DNA of 64,000 nucleotides, taken from contig NW_006498549.1 in assembly GCF_000471905.2 (NCBI RefSeq), positions 9,011,210 to 9,075,209 of the forward strand, written 5' to 3'. The position numbers were made by a program, and so were the translations under genes. This stretch comes from Amborella trichopoda. Its lineage: Eukaryota > Streptophyta > Magnoliopsida > Amborellales > Amborellaceae. Positions within the stretch are counted from its first letter, which is position 1, and each line of letters opens with the position of its first letter. Positions 1 through 12,005 of this stretch are shown in pieces. Under the pieces are notes generated by a model. That model made no database searches and was not told the origin of the DNA. It was given only the letters and a program-made list of their open reading frames with translations.

Positions 1-259
1 CGTCTAAAAGACTAAAACTTTGAAATTGCCATAAATGTTACATCCATTAACCATTTAGGCCAAACTAAGAAATCACATAACATAAATTTACATCCATTAG
101 GCGTTAGCCATTGAAGCCTAAATAAAAAGTCAAAAGTTTTACATCCATTAGCATTTCAAACGTTTCTTCAAAGTTCAAAAGTTAAGGTTTAACACATTCT
201 AAAATCCAAAGTTCCAAAGATTACATAAAAATTAATTATCATAAGAATTCATAAAGGGC

Positions 260-2803
260 CTAATTGGTTTCACCATCACTTCCAACATTGTTGTCTCTTG
301 TCTCTCCTACCAAAACTGTATCAGATGATGATGATGATGCCATTTCATCATCATCAGAATCATCCCTTTCTGATACATATCATTCTTATTCGTCAGTCTG
401 TTATGACTCTTCTAGCTTTGGCTTTTTTTCTTTCGTCCCTCACTCTCTGTAGTGTTTTGTTCCCCTTAGACCCCTTTCTTTGATGTTTGATACCCCTTCC
501 TTTGAGATTGAGAAGTTGTGGTCCCAACGGGGTCCCACTGGGTTCTCATAGCTTGCCTCACTTTATTCTATGTCAAGTCCTGTCTAGTGTGTACTGTATC
601 ATCATCATCAGACTCGATCAAGCCACTCAATTGTATCATCCAACTCTTCAGCAAAATAGGATCATTGGATCCAATTTTTTATTGTGTCGAATGAATACAA
701 GATCATTTAATCTCTTTGCTCAAGTCTATTTCTCTTTGTGGTCTCAGTTTCATAAATCATAATCCTTTAGCATATTACGATTTAAATAAAATTATCAACT
801 CAAAGAGTTAAAAATTAGGTTAGAATGAGAAATTACCGCTTCGAAAGTACTAAAATTGCCTCACATTCGATTCGATTTGTATATAGCCGTTAGTTGCACG
901 TACTTAGTACTTGCCCCATGATTGGTCCACCATGTATCTACATGACAAATAAATCATAAAATAAATTTGTCTTAAAAAAGAAGCCAAATTTAACTTACCA
1001 GACTTGACAGTTTTGCTTTGTTTTAGGGCAAGATTAGTGCCAAGTGACGCTATTGCCATTCTGTACTTCTCGAGATCTATCGACACCTTGTTTTGCTATA
1101 TTACACCGGGAATGAGTTTGACTAAGCATTATTTATTGCATCCATAAGAGAACCTTGAGCAGGGAATGAGTTTGACTAAGCATTATTTATTGCATCCATA
1201 AGAGAACCTTGAGCAGTCTATGGATTATCATAAAATATAAGTAGGGTACAAATGGTAGCTTTCCAAGTGTGGGGCCCTCTCAAGCTTTGAATCCCACCTG
1301 CTCTCTACAATATAAAAAATAGCCTTATAAAGCTTTTCATTGTAATCAAAATTGTGCCTAATTTCCTCCTTGGCAACATCCATAGCCTTATAAATATGAC
1401 ACACAGGTGACTCCTTCTTGCTATCCACTAAGCACAAAACCCTAACTTGTGGCTCGAAGGTTTTAATGGAGCAATCAACTTTCTTCCAAAAGCTGCTTGA
1501 TAGGATAATATCAACATCGTTCCTCCCCTTTGGATGAGGAGACCCACTTTGAAACAAATGTTTTTCTTAAGTTCTCTCTTTAGCCCTAAAGAGGTTTTTA
1601 ACACAAATAAGAAGTGGCAAATCTAGTTACCCCAAGTCTCACCAGCTCATTCTTACATAACTACCTCATCAAGGCTAGGACACGATTGTAGTTGTAAATG
1701 AAACTTGAGCTCACTTTGGCCTTATTCATAGCTGACTCCAACACTACCTTCTTGTTAAGGGCCTCAAGCATGTCACGGATGCAATGTGTCATGCATGGGG
1801 TGCAAAATATGTGTGGCTTGTGACTTTCAAAAGAAAAAAAAAAGGTGTGGCTTGTTTTCCTCAAGCTGCCTACCAGCTGCCATATTATGAGCAGCCATGT
1901 CAGCAACTGCCTGAACTACATGATGCTTCCACACCTCTATGCATATTTTAACCAACTCTTAAATGAATTAAGCAGTGCTTTATCAGATGCATCAATTGAC
2001 CTCAAAAACATTGTCCCTAATGGACAATTCATCATTAGATTCATGATGCGCCTATCCCTCTGGTCAGTCCACCCATCAGTCATTATGGTAACCACAAACC
2101 GACCCCATGCATCCCTACGAGTCTTGAAATAGTCATTGCTTAGTTCCACCTCTTTTTGAAGTAGAGGTGCTTTGAGCTCATATGGAGTAGGAACTGTACA
2201 TTCAGGCCCAAATTGCCCCATTGCTTTTGTCATGGCTTGGAAGCTCTTTAAGGAAGTGGCATTTAAAGAGATCTACTTGAAAAATTCAACTAGCCACATA
2301 TTGATATGCTCTTTTTCTCTATCATTTTTTAAGTGGTTTTCAATGTTATTTGGTGCTTTCCTTGAGCCACAACGGCAGGGTCGCCCTATTGGGGGGCAGG
2401 GGACATAGAAAGAATCTATAGGCCCTTCAGTTTGTGGCCTAGTCTGCCCAATCTCCACTTTCACCATTGGCTTCACCCTACTTTCATATTCCTCTTCCAC
2501 TTCTCTTTGACCCCAAATATCTACTATTCACCTGGGCTCATCAATTCTTTTTATCCTCTTCTTTCTTCTTTTTGAAACCTTCAAGAAGCCCCATCACCGC
2601 ATTCTTAACCTCTACTGGGACTTGATTGCAAGGTGCAACATCCCCCTTTATCCCAGCCAAATGCTTTGTAATTCTATTCATTCCACACGAATAAATTATT
2701 TTACAATAATTGTATTGGATATTCTGTTTGTCCAATAGATTTGGGTATGTCCCATGCTTCCATCCCGGATCAACTTGTTCCTAGTGGAATCAAATGAAGA
2801 CAT
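260..2803 (-). pseudogene. hAT transposase pseudogene (BED finger, DUF659, acidic tail)
   Basis: Broken coding region of a DNA transposase that would cut and reinsert its own element. Reading down the minus strand: a likely start ATG at 2803; a BED-type zinc finger (about 2541-2770, with DPGWKHG, a CxxxxxxC-like pair and RITKHLAG); a linker with GPIDSFY near 2410; the DUF659 part (1937-2233, TPYELKAP, TDGWTDQR, FLRSIDASD); the segment PHIFCTPCMTHCI (1661-1900); the block with DIILSSSFWKKV (1228-1557); and an acidic C-terminal tail ending with a stop at 260-262. The order matches the copy at 49144-51628. Several frameshifts and stops interrupt it. The part joining DUF659 to the next block is shortened. 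It cannot make protein. Confidence 0.8.
1108..1215. repeat. Exact 54-bp tandem duplication
   Basis: Two adjacent copies of a 54-bp unit beginning GGGAATGAGTTTGACTAAGC start at 1108 and 1162. The copies appear identical, which is unusual inside such a decayed hAT element and points to a recent slippage or unequal-exchange event. Confidence 0.9.
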
Positions 2804-3668
2804 TGTGAATTTGTAACTTACTCAAGAGTAAAAGCTAAGACCACCTCTTGAAATTTGCATTATTAATCAGAGACAACCAAACATTGAGTAGTATTTATAA
2901 ATTTGCATTATAACTTAGAAACATAGCCAAACATAGCGAAATGTAGATTATAAAATTTTAAATTTTGCATTAAAATATAAGAAACACATTCATACATAGA
3001 GTAATATTTTCAAAATTGCATTATAAATGAGAGATGAAGCCAGGCCTAGCCAAAAGTACACTATAAATGTTCAAATTTGCTTTATAAATTAGAAACGTAG
3101 CCAAACATAGCAAAAAATATACTATAATCACAAAAATACCAAAATCCTAAAAAAGAGGAAAGAAAAGCGACTTATGACGTTTCATCAAATATAAATCTGA
3201 ACTTCAAAAACACTAGAAAATGATGAAAAAGCATTGCATAACACAATACTCACAAAAACTATGAAACCCTAAAAATAAACAATTAAATTTTCTAACCTTT
3301 TGAAAACCAATTGAAGTAGGCTTGAGTCGGTTACTTTCAGTTTCTGAAAGCTCTCTTTTGCAACTACTCTAATTGCCAAAATGTTACGGGTTGAATGCCT
3401 TTCTATTTCTCAAGATATTAAAATTCAATTTCAAATACAATCCTTAAAAGGAATTCAATTTTTTGTTAAAATAGTTTGTATGTCATAATAAAGTTTTCTA
3501 TGGTTTTAGGGGGCAAAAATGCCTCACAAATACTATTTCCCCCAGTTTAAAAGGTTGGAAATTACTTTTTTCTTTTCCTTTCGATGAGGGCAATTTCCGT
3601 CACCAAAAGGGCGCTGGGCACCCAGATGGTGGTGCCTTGTGCGACTAGTTGGCCACCCAGGGTTACTG

Positions 3669-3702
3669 CCCCGCACTGGGCCGTAGAGGCCCTAGTGCGG
3701 GG
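3669..3702. repeat. GC-rich inverted repeat (hairpin) near the hAT copy a 5' end
   Basis: Arms CCCCGCACTGGGCC (3669-3682) and GGCCCTAGTGCGGGG (3688-3702) pair around a GTAGA loop with one bulged base. It sits in the GC-rich subterminal block of hAT copy a. Subterminal repeats and hairpins are usual in hAT elements as transposase-binding DNA; that role here is inferred. Confidence 0.7.
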
Positions 3703-4316
3703 TGGTGAAGCTGCTTAGGAGCCCAACGTTTTTACTATGGTACGCACGATCCGTTTTCTTCGAATCCAGTAGGTTTTGTTGGGATTATGTGGCCAGATAA
3801 AGGCCTTACGAGAGCATGTAAAACAATGAGTATAGTGATATGATAACTCCAATGGGGATACAATCCACAAGGACCAAAGGATTATGGTTCAGGGCAAATG
3901 ACAATATTGATGTCGAAACTCAAACTAGGCTTAACGAGTTAGGTCGAGTTGAGTTTAAAATCTTTTATCTGGGGGCATGAGGCACAATTGTAGAGGGTTT
4001 TGGATTAGCCCTTGATGTGGTATGAGAGATGCCTAGAGTGGTTGGTCAAGGGGATGTGTGACCCTTGTGTGCGATTAGAGGGCTTGAAGGGACAAGGTCC
4101 AAATCCGCATCATGACCATTGTGCAACATGTACATGTGATAGTTGTATTGGGAAGTAGACAATATTGAGGGTGTGACATGTACATGTGCGAGAGATAGCC
4201 CCCATGCACTAATTATGATAAGTGTGCATAGTTCTGTGTGACCATGTCTATAGGGGGAACCTGTAATCCATGAACTAGGACTATGTTCTCATTGACTATT
4301 GGCTGATTTTGATAGT

Positions 4317-4425
4317 ACCCCTGCGATGGGCTATGAGTCATGGGAACTGTTGGGTTAGTTTGAGAACAATCATGAACCCCTGCGATTGGCTATGGGTCAT
4401 GGGAACTGTTGGGTCAATTTGAGAA
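4317..4425. repeat. 59-bp imperfect tandem duplication inside LTR B1
   Basis: The unit starting ACCCCTGCGAT occurs at 4317 and again at 4376 with a few differences (GGGCTATGAGTCATGGGAAC against TGGCTATGGGTCATGGGAAC). The related LTR B2 has one copy near 8174, so the duplication is specific to B1. Confidence 0.75.
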
Positions 4426-4733
4426 AGTAAGTGTAGGACATAGTCACTAGTAGAGATGGAGTGCCTTAATATATTCGCATTTTCCTTGACATAGTTGGAT
4501 CCAATTCCCATCAAAATAATTCTAAAATGATTAATTTTATGTTAAATGAGTTTAGAATATCAATATGAATTTTTAGGTATCTCTGGGTATTTTATTTTAT
4601 TAAAAATATTGTTGAAGGAGCTTAATTCATCTGGATAATTTATTTTATTAAAAAGATTTTTGAAGGAGCTAATATTGTATTTTGAAGAATTTATGTATTT
4701 AGAGAGAAAACTAAAATACCTATGTTTTCTAAA

Positions 4734-5737
4734 GGGTGCGGTTTGCATAGAGCTAAGGCTCTAAACAATCCAAGTAGAGTGCACCTTCAAAATAGTGTCG
4801 AGAAATGTGGTTTTAATACTGGAAATCTTTGTGATAGTCTTAAAATATATTTTCGTCTTTAATTAGAAAATTTAAAGCTTAAAAAATAGTATAGATTGAG
4901 CATATCTATGAAAATCTTGGAAATTGATGGTCCAAAAATGCTCTACAAGATGCACTATTTCCAAAACTTGAAATCCATTTTTTTCTCATGTCCATGCATC
5001 TTGATGTTGAGATGATCAATTTAAGGATATTTGAGCATCAAAACAACCTCTTCTCGTGAAATTTTGAGGTCAGCTCTAATTTGATTGCTTAGAGCCTCGT
5101 GTCACGGCTTTACTTGGAAGCCCTGCACTTCTGACCATGCGGCACTCGTTCCTTAGTCCGTCAAGGACGAGTCAGCCTTCTCAACAAGCACAACTATGCC
5201 CTTGTCCCACTGGTTAGGCTAGTCAAGCACTAAGGCTCACAACCACACCTGCCACAGCACAAGGTATGCACCCCGCACACAGATAGCCAAGCACACACAC
5301 AGATAGCCAAGCACACACACAAAATAGATAGCCAACCAAGCCAACCAAGTAAGGGACATAAGAGTTTGGTCAAAGGCCTTATCCAATCTACTATACCAAA
5401 AATCCTTACAATAGCACTCCTCAACCCGTCCAAGGCTGTGTTACAAATGAGGGGTCCTCCCCTTTTATAGGCTCAAGGCCTTACCACCTATATTTTAGAT
5501 GCACCCACATGTCACACCTTCATTGGCTAGGAACCTTCTAGCCTTACATGACTCTAGAGCCTTCTACACAATCCAGCCCTCAAGATATATCTAGAAGCCC
5601 ACTAGAATGCCCTTGAATGTCCTAGAGTTCTCTAGAACCTTACAAGCCCAAGTGACATAAATAATGTGTCTGTATGCCTATTTATAAGGCAATGCTAGCA
5701 CAAGGGCGTGACACTCGGCTCTACATAAACTTTTTTC
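4734..5737. mobile_element. 1.0-kb insertion with 9-bp target duplication, possibly MULE-like
   Basis: Comparison with LTR B2 (around 8473) shows extra DNA between TTTTCTAAA (4725-4733) and TTTTCAAAA (5738-5746). The two 9-mers differ at one position and together look like a target duplication. The ends are imperfect inverted repeats: GGTTTGCATAGAGC near the left end against AGTTTATGTAGAGCC read inward from the right. A 9-bp duplication with terminal inverted repeats fits a Mutator-like element. No transposase is encoded. The interior near 5711 contains a minus-strand TGTCACGCCC block of LTR type, so a compound origin is possible. Confidence 0.45.
5260..5345. repeat. CA-rich short tandem repeats
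   Basis: The 20-bp unit AGATAGCCAAGCACACACAC is repeated at 5281-5300 and 5301-5320, flanked by further CACACA and GCCAACCAA repeats. It lies inside the 1-kb insertion. Confidence 0.85.
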
Positions 5738-5800
5738 TTTTCAAAAAATCATTTTATTAATTTTGAAATTCACTTTAGGTTGTGGGGCCCAAAATTGATT

Positions 5801-7672
5801 GGGGTTTCTTTGACATATGCAAATGATGACCAAGTGATTCTCAATCAGTTGTGTTCTCTTCCAAGACCATAAAATAATATACGGCTTGAGTGGTCAAAAG
5901 ATATGATATCTATCCCACATGCATGGTTAGGTCATATAGGGAAATAGGATTCCATAATTTATAGCCATATACTTCATTTTATTTTATCTTGGCTTATTGT
6001 TTTTTTTATCTACATATATATATATATATATATATAATTGATAGGTGCTACAAGTTTGAAAGAGCTAGCCTTTGAGTACCCTTATGTATATGTGTGTGCA
6101 TGTGCCTTCTTGTACTTGTGTGAGCTACTTAAAGTAGTAAACACAGGTTTTGGTGTTTTGATCAGGGCCTATGCCCTAAGTATCAAACACTAGAGATTGG
6201 TATAAGCTCATTTAAATATGTAGCACATTGGGAGTGTGGTACCCATTTTGTATCCTTCGAAGATCCTTTTTTTTTTTTGTCATTTATCGTCCTGGGGATG
6301 TCCAGTGATATGATGTAGCAAGAGAAGCGGATCTCATCTTGGGCTCTCCAAATTGCTAAGAAAATGAGTATTTTTGGATATTTGTCGGGTTTTTTATAAC
6401 CATTAATTTTAGTCATGCCCTTTGTTTTTGGATTAATCATACACGTTTTGACTTGTTTTTATGGCTATGGCATGACTTGGTAAGAAAATTAAAGGTGAAT
6501 GCGGTAAAGTAATTTTCGAAGATTAAATATTTGTTTTGAACAATGAATTGAATAAACAAAGGACCTTTGGTGTTGAAAAGGACTAGATCGATAGGATATG
6601 TTTGTTGAAAAGGTCTCCTAAGGTCCACATATTTTGTAAGTCCCAAAACTGCCGATATATTTTAAAACCAATCCTTGAAAAAAAAAATATACCAACAAGA
6701 GTTTTGATAAAGGGGACAAACACCGAGTTTTGGAAATATTTTATTGGAAGATGTGTCGTTCATCATTGAACCTGTTTTGGGTACCCATAAGTCTTGACTC
6801 ATGTTTTATGTGACTTGATAGTCAATTAATTAGAATCCTCGATTACCTAGGACCAAGAACCATAGGGAATGTCTAAAGATGCCAATCTTGTTAGGCTTGC
6901 CCAACGCATGTTGTTTGGATAAGATCACTTGGTTTGTATGGATTTATAACCAATAGACTAGTGTGGTTGAGCCTTGGTGGTTCGGAAAGGAATTGCATAT
7001 TGCGAGACCATGGACATTGCGTTATTTTGGCTTGAGACTTGCTATACTATCTCATGGCATAAGCATGAGCATGTTGAGAGAGTTCATGTTGCATGTATTT
7101 TTTGTCTAAGTGGGAGTTGCTATAGTGCCATGGTTATTTTAGCATGCTCGGATATTCAGATATATTGATATTTGGTTATAAATATCGAAAGGATCCATAT
7201 AACTTAACATTCCAGTGGGAGTACTTGCTTATACTTGGTGGAGCAGTTGGAACAACATATTGTAATGTCTTCCACCATGGAACCGGATATAGGGTATTGG
7301 TTGTTTGACTACAAAAGCAAGCAGCATCATTGAAGAACTTCCTTAAGCTTTTGAGTTATGCCCCCCGATGTGATGAGGGTGCGTGAAGATCTTTTGCGAC
7401 AACGAGTCCATGATTCGTAATGCTAAGACTGAGGACGTAAAGATGGACTACGGTCACGTTCGGGACGCGATTCGGGTAGCAGAGAGAGAGAGAGGCTTCA
7501 TCACTCCCATAGAGGCTACATCCATCCTTAATGAAAAGATTGATGGCGAAGGAATTCGCTAGGTTGTGTAATGAGCTTGAGAGAGAACTAGTGGGAAATG
7601 CATGAGATATTGTCATGGGTGGATGAGAATGTGAGGGAGAGATTGTAAGGCCTTCAAAAACCAAGTGGGAGA
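5801..7672 (+). other. Unclassified sequence upstream of LTR B2, possible retrotransposon interior
   Basis: No domain or convincing exon was recognised. The last bases before 7673, CCAAGTGGGAGA, look like a polypurine tract directly preceding the TG of LTR B2. This suggests that at least the right part is the end of a retrotransposon interior and B2 its 3' LTR. Short open frames here are on both strands and lack conserved motifs. Confidence 0.35.
6013..6037. repeat. (TA)n microsatellite
   Basis: About twelve consecutive TA units at 6013-6037. Confidence 0.95.
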
Positions 7673-9458
7673 TGTAGTCATTTAAAGTCTTTACAAGAAC
7701 ATGTAAAATTATGATTATAGTGATATGTTAACTCCAATGGGAGTATAGTCCGGAGGGACTAAAGGATTATGGTCCAAAGGGACTGAGGCATAACCTTGGA
7801 GGGTTGAGTTTAAAACCTTTTATCTTTGGGAGTGAGGCATAACCTTGGAGGGTTGTGGGTTAGCCTTTGATGAGGTCGGAGAGATGCCAATGGACTCTGT
7901 GACTCTTGTATGTAATTGGAAGGCATGAAAGGATAAGGGCCAAATCCTCATCATGACCATCCCACAATATTTACATATGATAGTTGTATTAGGAAGCAGA
8001 CACTATTGATAGTGTAACATGTACATGTGCAACAGATGACCCTTATGCACCAATTGTGATGAGTGTGCGTAGGTCTGTGTGACTTAGGATTGTCCCTAGG
8101 GGTGAACCTGTAATCCATGGACTAGAACAATATTCTCATCACCTATTGATTGACTAATATAGTTCAATCATGAACCCCTGCGATGGGCTGTGGGTCATGG
8201 GAATTATGAATTAGTTTGAGAAAGTAAGCGTGGGACATGGTCACTAGTAGAGATGGAGTGCCTCAGTATATTCGCATTTTCATTAACATAGTTTGGATCC
8301 AATTCCCATCAAAATAATTGTAAAATGATTAATATTATGTTAAATGATTTTTAAAATATTAATATGAATTTTTAGATAGCTATGGATATTTTATTTTATC
8401 AAAAAGATTTTTAAAGGAGCTAATATTGTATTTTCAGGAATTTATATATTCGGAGAAAAAAATAAAATACCTATATTTTTCTAAAAATCATTTTATTAAT
8501 TTTTAAAATTCACTTTAGGTTGTGGGGGCCCAAAATTGATTGGGGCCCACCACATAGAGCCCACTTGGATATGGGCATGGGGCCCACTAAATGCACATAT
8601 TAGTGTGACACATTACTCCTTCCTCTTTCATTTCTCTCTCACGCTGTGGTTTGTGGAAGAAGCTATGTATAAGATTTAGAAAGATAAGGTAAATTGTTTT
8701 TAAAAGGGAAAGTGTGAAATTTGCTTTATATGACACTTTTCTATAAAAGAGATTTTGATGAGATTATGTTAAGGAAGATGAGGGATAAGGTTCTAGCACA
8801 TTCCTTTTAATCATAATGGTGGTCTCCATAAGGATGGAAAACCGTATACCCCAACACCCTAGCCTCTACTCTATAAATATTCTTTATGGGGATCATTCTC
8901 TACACACTTGGGAAATGGTTGGTCTCTCTCTCTCACCTAGGGTGGCGCACAACTCTCTCTCCTTTTAGCTCTCTCTCTCTCTCTCTCATAAGCCATAGAA
9001 TAAAGAAAAAGAGCTGCGCCCCAAGCCTAGCTAGTTGGAGGGTAAAACCCTAGGTCATCACATAGTTGAGAGGTCCCATATTCCTTGCTTACCCATATGC
9101 GCTCATATTGATGAAGGGTTTTGCCTGGGCTTCCAATATAGTGAGATTCACTTTGGTGGACCATGATCTCGTGAGCCATCGGTAGAGGAGACCCGTGGGG
9201 TATGCGAAGTCCTTGGAGGTAACGTGAGGCAAGGTATTTGGTAACTGTAATGGCTCCATTGTTTTTATTCTTCATACATTTGTTTTTGTGTTTGATTGTA
9301 AAGAATTGCTATGGCTTGCAAGAGATGATCCTACGTTGTATTAGAATTCATTTTTCATAATTAAAGTTGTAATTTTTTGGACTCCTGTAAGTGTTCTAGC
9401 TGGTATAAATAAAGAAAGAACGAAAAAAATTTAACTGTATATACTTGGCTAGATCACA
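7673..9458 (+). mobile_element. LTR of family B, copy B2 (probable 3' LTR)
   Basis: It begins TGTAGTCATTTAAAGTC, directly after the purine-rich CCAAGTGGGAGA, and ends about 9458 (AGATCACA). It matches LTR B3 (29871-31818) in block order: CCAATGGGAGTATAGTCC, ATGAACCCCTGCGATGGG, GGATCCAATTCCCATC, a CT-rich tract (8969-8987), and GCCATCGGTAGAGGAGACC near 9176. The length is about 1.79 kb. It is non-coding; open frames such as minus 9027-9275 lie in its 3' part and are not genes. Confidence 0.65.
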
Positions 9459-11989
9459 TTGTTTACCTTTTATGTTCACTATCCAATTCAACTATCAAAG
9501 TTTTGCAATATCCGACGAAGCATCCCTTGTACAGACTTCATGTTGGTTGAGTAAACGAATACCAAATGCTTTTAGAATTTCTAAATTTATTTTAGGATGC
9601 ACACTATTTCTGAAGTAATATCGGGGGAATCACATAAGGTATGCAAAACAAAAATTTTAAAAACTCTTTACATAAACTTTCATTGAACCTTGAGAAAACC
9701 CCTATTTACTACAGACCTCAAAATAAAAAATATAATGGTCTTTGATCAACAACAATAACCTTACAAGTTGAGTACAACTCTTTTACAATTCAACTGTAAT
9801 AAATAAAACAAAAGCAAAGACTAAAAGTAATGTGCATGAGTTTAATATTTCTTCTGGGAAGTCGATTCCAAACAACCATTGTGCGAAAACTACAACATAT
9901 AATTACAACCCTTTCTATAACCCACAACTGAGAGCACAATGGCTAGTTTCGATCTAATCTCAGGAAGCAAAAACATTACCACCACATTATAAAATTCTCA
10001 TTCATACAAAGAAGTCCAAAGTGACTTCAAATGGGACATTGGACCACAAGAGCCAAAGCAGGAGAAATCGGAGACAAAACGCACTCAAAATGGAGTAGTT
10101 TATGCACTAGGGTTTGGTTGAAACCACCAAACACCTATGGGAACAAATGGACTAGACTTGGTGCGTGGAGCACATTGAGACCTCACTGTTATATATGATA
10201 TAGTTGTATTTCCAGTAACATTAATACCAAATCAGTTTGCATATAAGAGGTTCGAAACTACATCATAAAAAAGGGGCATATAACCAAGGTTCTTCAATGT
10301 AGGATTAAAGCACATTAAAAATGAAAGATGAAGCAAGTAAGCTTGCTGTTGTGACTAATTCCAGCAGCTTACACTTTCATAACGGGGGGTTGATCACATG
10401 GAAAACTGCGTGATGGGCCTCAAGAAGTCATGCTTCCAATATGGAATGGAAAGCATGCAATAGGCTCAAAACTTCACTGCCAAAAGTGCACAAAATAAAT
10501 GCTCTTCAATTCAAACATTAAAGGACTTTAAGAAGAAACTATGAGCATGATTGCTTACTGTTATCATGAATTTCTAGCAGCATATCATTGACATAACAGC
10601 AGCCTTGAATCAATAAAGAGTGCATGATGAGGCCTCAAGGGTATCATACTTTCATCATGGGGTTAAAGGCATGCATCCATAAAGGAGCTAGCAAAATTAA
10701 TTTATGATGTTTTAGATGGAAGAAAGAAGAGAGCCATGAGTTGGGCGTGAGCCTATTTGGGAAGAAGAGATGGTGATTCAAAGTGAAGACAAGAATACAT
10801 GAATGAAGTGGGAAGTGGTCCTTATATAAATTTTTCATGTGGGGTATAAACGCTAGATTTTAACCACCCATTGAGTGATCCAGGGGTTGAAAAAGGCTAA
10901 AGACCTAGCCTTATCAATCACCATTAATAGCTATCACATGGATGGTGATGATTGAGTACACCCCTATCATAATGCCCACATAACACCTTCAAAATTCCAA
11001 CATTCATATATCTCATGTGCCCACATATATCTGAAGTGCCCTTAAAACCCTAGTTTTCAAAATCAACTCATCTCAACCATTCATCGTAAATCACCACCAT
11101 TGATATATATGATCTTTATGAAACCTTAATGAGGGTCGGATGCCACCCCATTCAATAATAGTGTTGTAAAAACTTGCATCACATTTAAAACTTATGTGAT
11201 GCCATTATCAAAGGGGGGACATTACATTACCTTATATCATGGTGTGTCTCCCTTATCCTCTTCACACCAATCAAATCCCTCCATTTCAAATATCTAAGGG
11301 ATATCAAATCACAAAATTAGGAGTTTTAAATATTCAATGGAAAATGGAAAATAGAAAATCTCGACACTCCGACATGTGAATACACACATGCCACACACGT
11401 GCTTCGCACATGTGCCATAATGCACTTTATACTTATCAATGTTATATGTCATATCCAAACAAGGTCACACGTTTAGGGTTAGGGTTTCCATGTTAGGTAA
11501 GAACGTGGCAGCCTTGTGAGATGCATGTGTGGCGCACATTGGCTATTTGTGTGCCACATGCCACATGTCACATGTGTAAATGTCCTTAATAGGAGTTAGC
11601 TCACAACAATTTTAACAAAGCATTTTTCCTTTGAATTAAATTTCTCAAAGAATTATCTAAAAATGTGATAAATTATTTTTTATCATTTCTCATAAAAAAG
11701 GTCTGGCACTTCTCATAAATTTGGTGGTAAAATATGGTCCCATAGGACGTTGGGCTGCATGGTACTCTACTGGGCTACACTCGGTAATTCAATCCAATTT
11801 CTCAGACCAACCTAGCAGGCGCCTATGAGTCACAGATTTCAATCTGGACATGAGTGGACCTATCAAAGCTAATCGATTGTTGGATGAACCCCAAGGTGTT
11901 CAGTGGATTACAAGTTTCCTCCAAGGACATGCACTCTTGCGGATGCGGGGGTCCTCTCTTAGCACGCTTGCACAGTTTTGATGGGTTGT

Positions 11990-12005
11990 TCTTACCTCAT
12001 CAGAA
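11990..12005. repeat. Target-site duplication, left copy
   Basis: TCTTACCTCATCAGAA, identical to 14041-14056 on the other side of the LINE. Confidence 0.95.

Larger units (their letters stand above)
1..3739 (-). mobile_element. hAT DNA transposon, copy a (3' end off window)
   Basis: Decayed hAT element read on the minus strand. The transposase remnant runs from about 2803 down to 260. The high-coordinate 5' end is placed at 3739 because the minus-strand sequence there begins CATAGTAAAAACG, resembling the 5' terminus CATAGATTCAAAAAGC of the better copy at 48642. Just inside the end is a GC-rich subterminal block (about 3590-3720), as in the copy at 48642-52135. The other terminus is not in the window; bases 1-259 look like AT-rich 3' untranslated sequence, so no target duplication can be tested. 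The element boundary is inferred by comparison between copies. Confidence 0.6.
3777..5800 (+). mobile_element. LTR of family B, copy B1, 3'-truncated and interrupted
   Basis: The start TGTTGGGATTATGTGGCC has the TG terminus and the GTGGCC-n-AAAGGCC block shared with the LTRs at 29871 and 33499. From 3784 to 4733 it runs parallel to 7673-8470: both have CCAATGGG, CCATGGACTAG-like and GGATCCAATTCCCATCAAA blocks. A 1-kb insertion (4734-5737) then splits it. Family B sequence resumes at 5747 (AATCATTTTATTAATTTT, then GGTTGTGGGGCCCAAAATTG) and stops near 5800. There is no coding potential. The family (copia or gypsy) cannot be assigned from LTR sequence alone. Confidence 0.6.
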
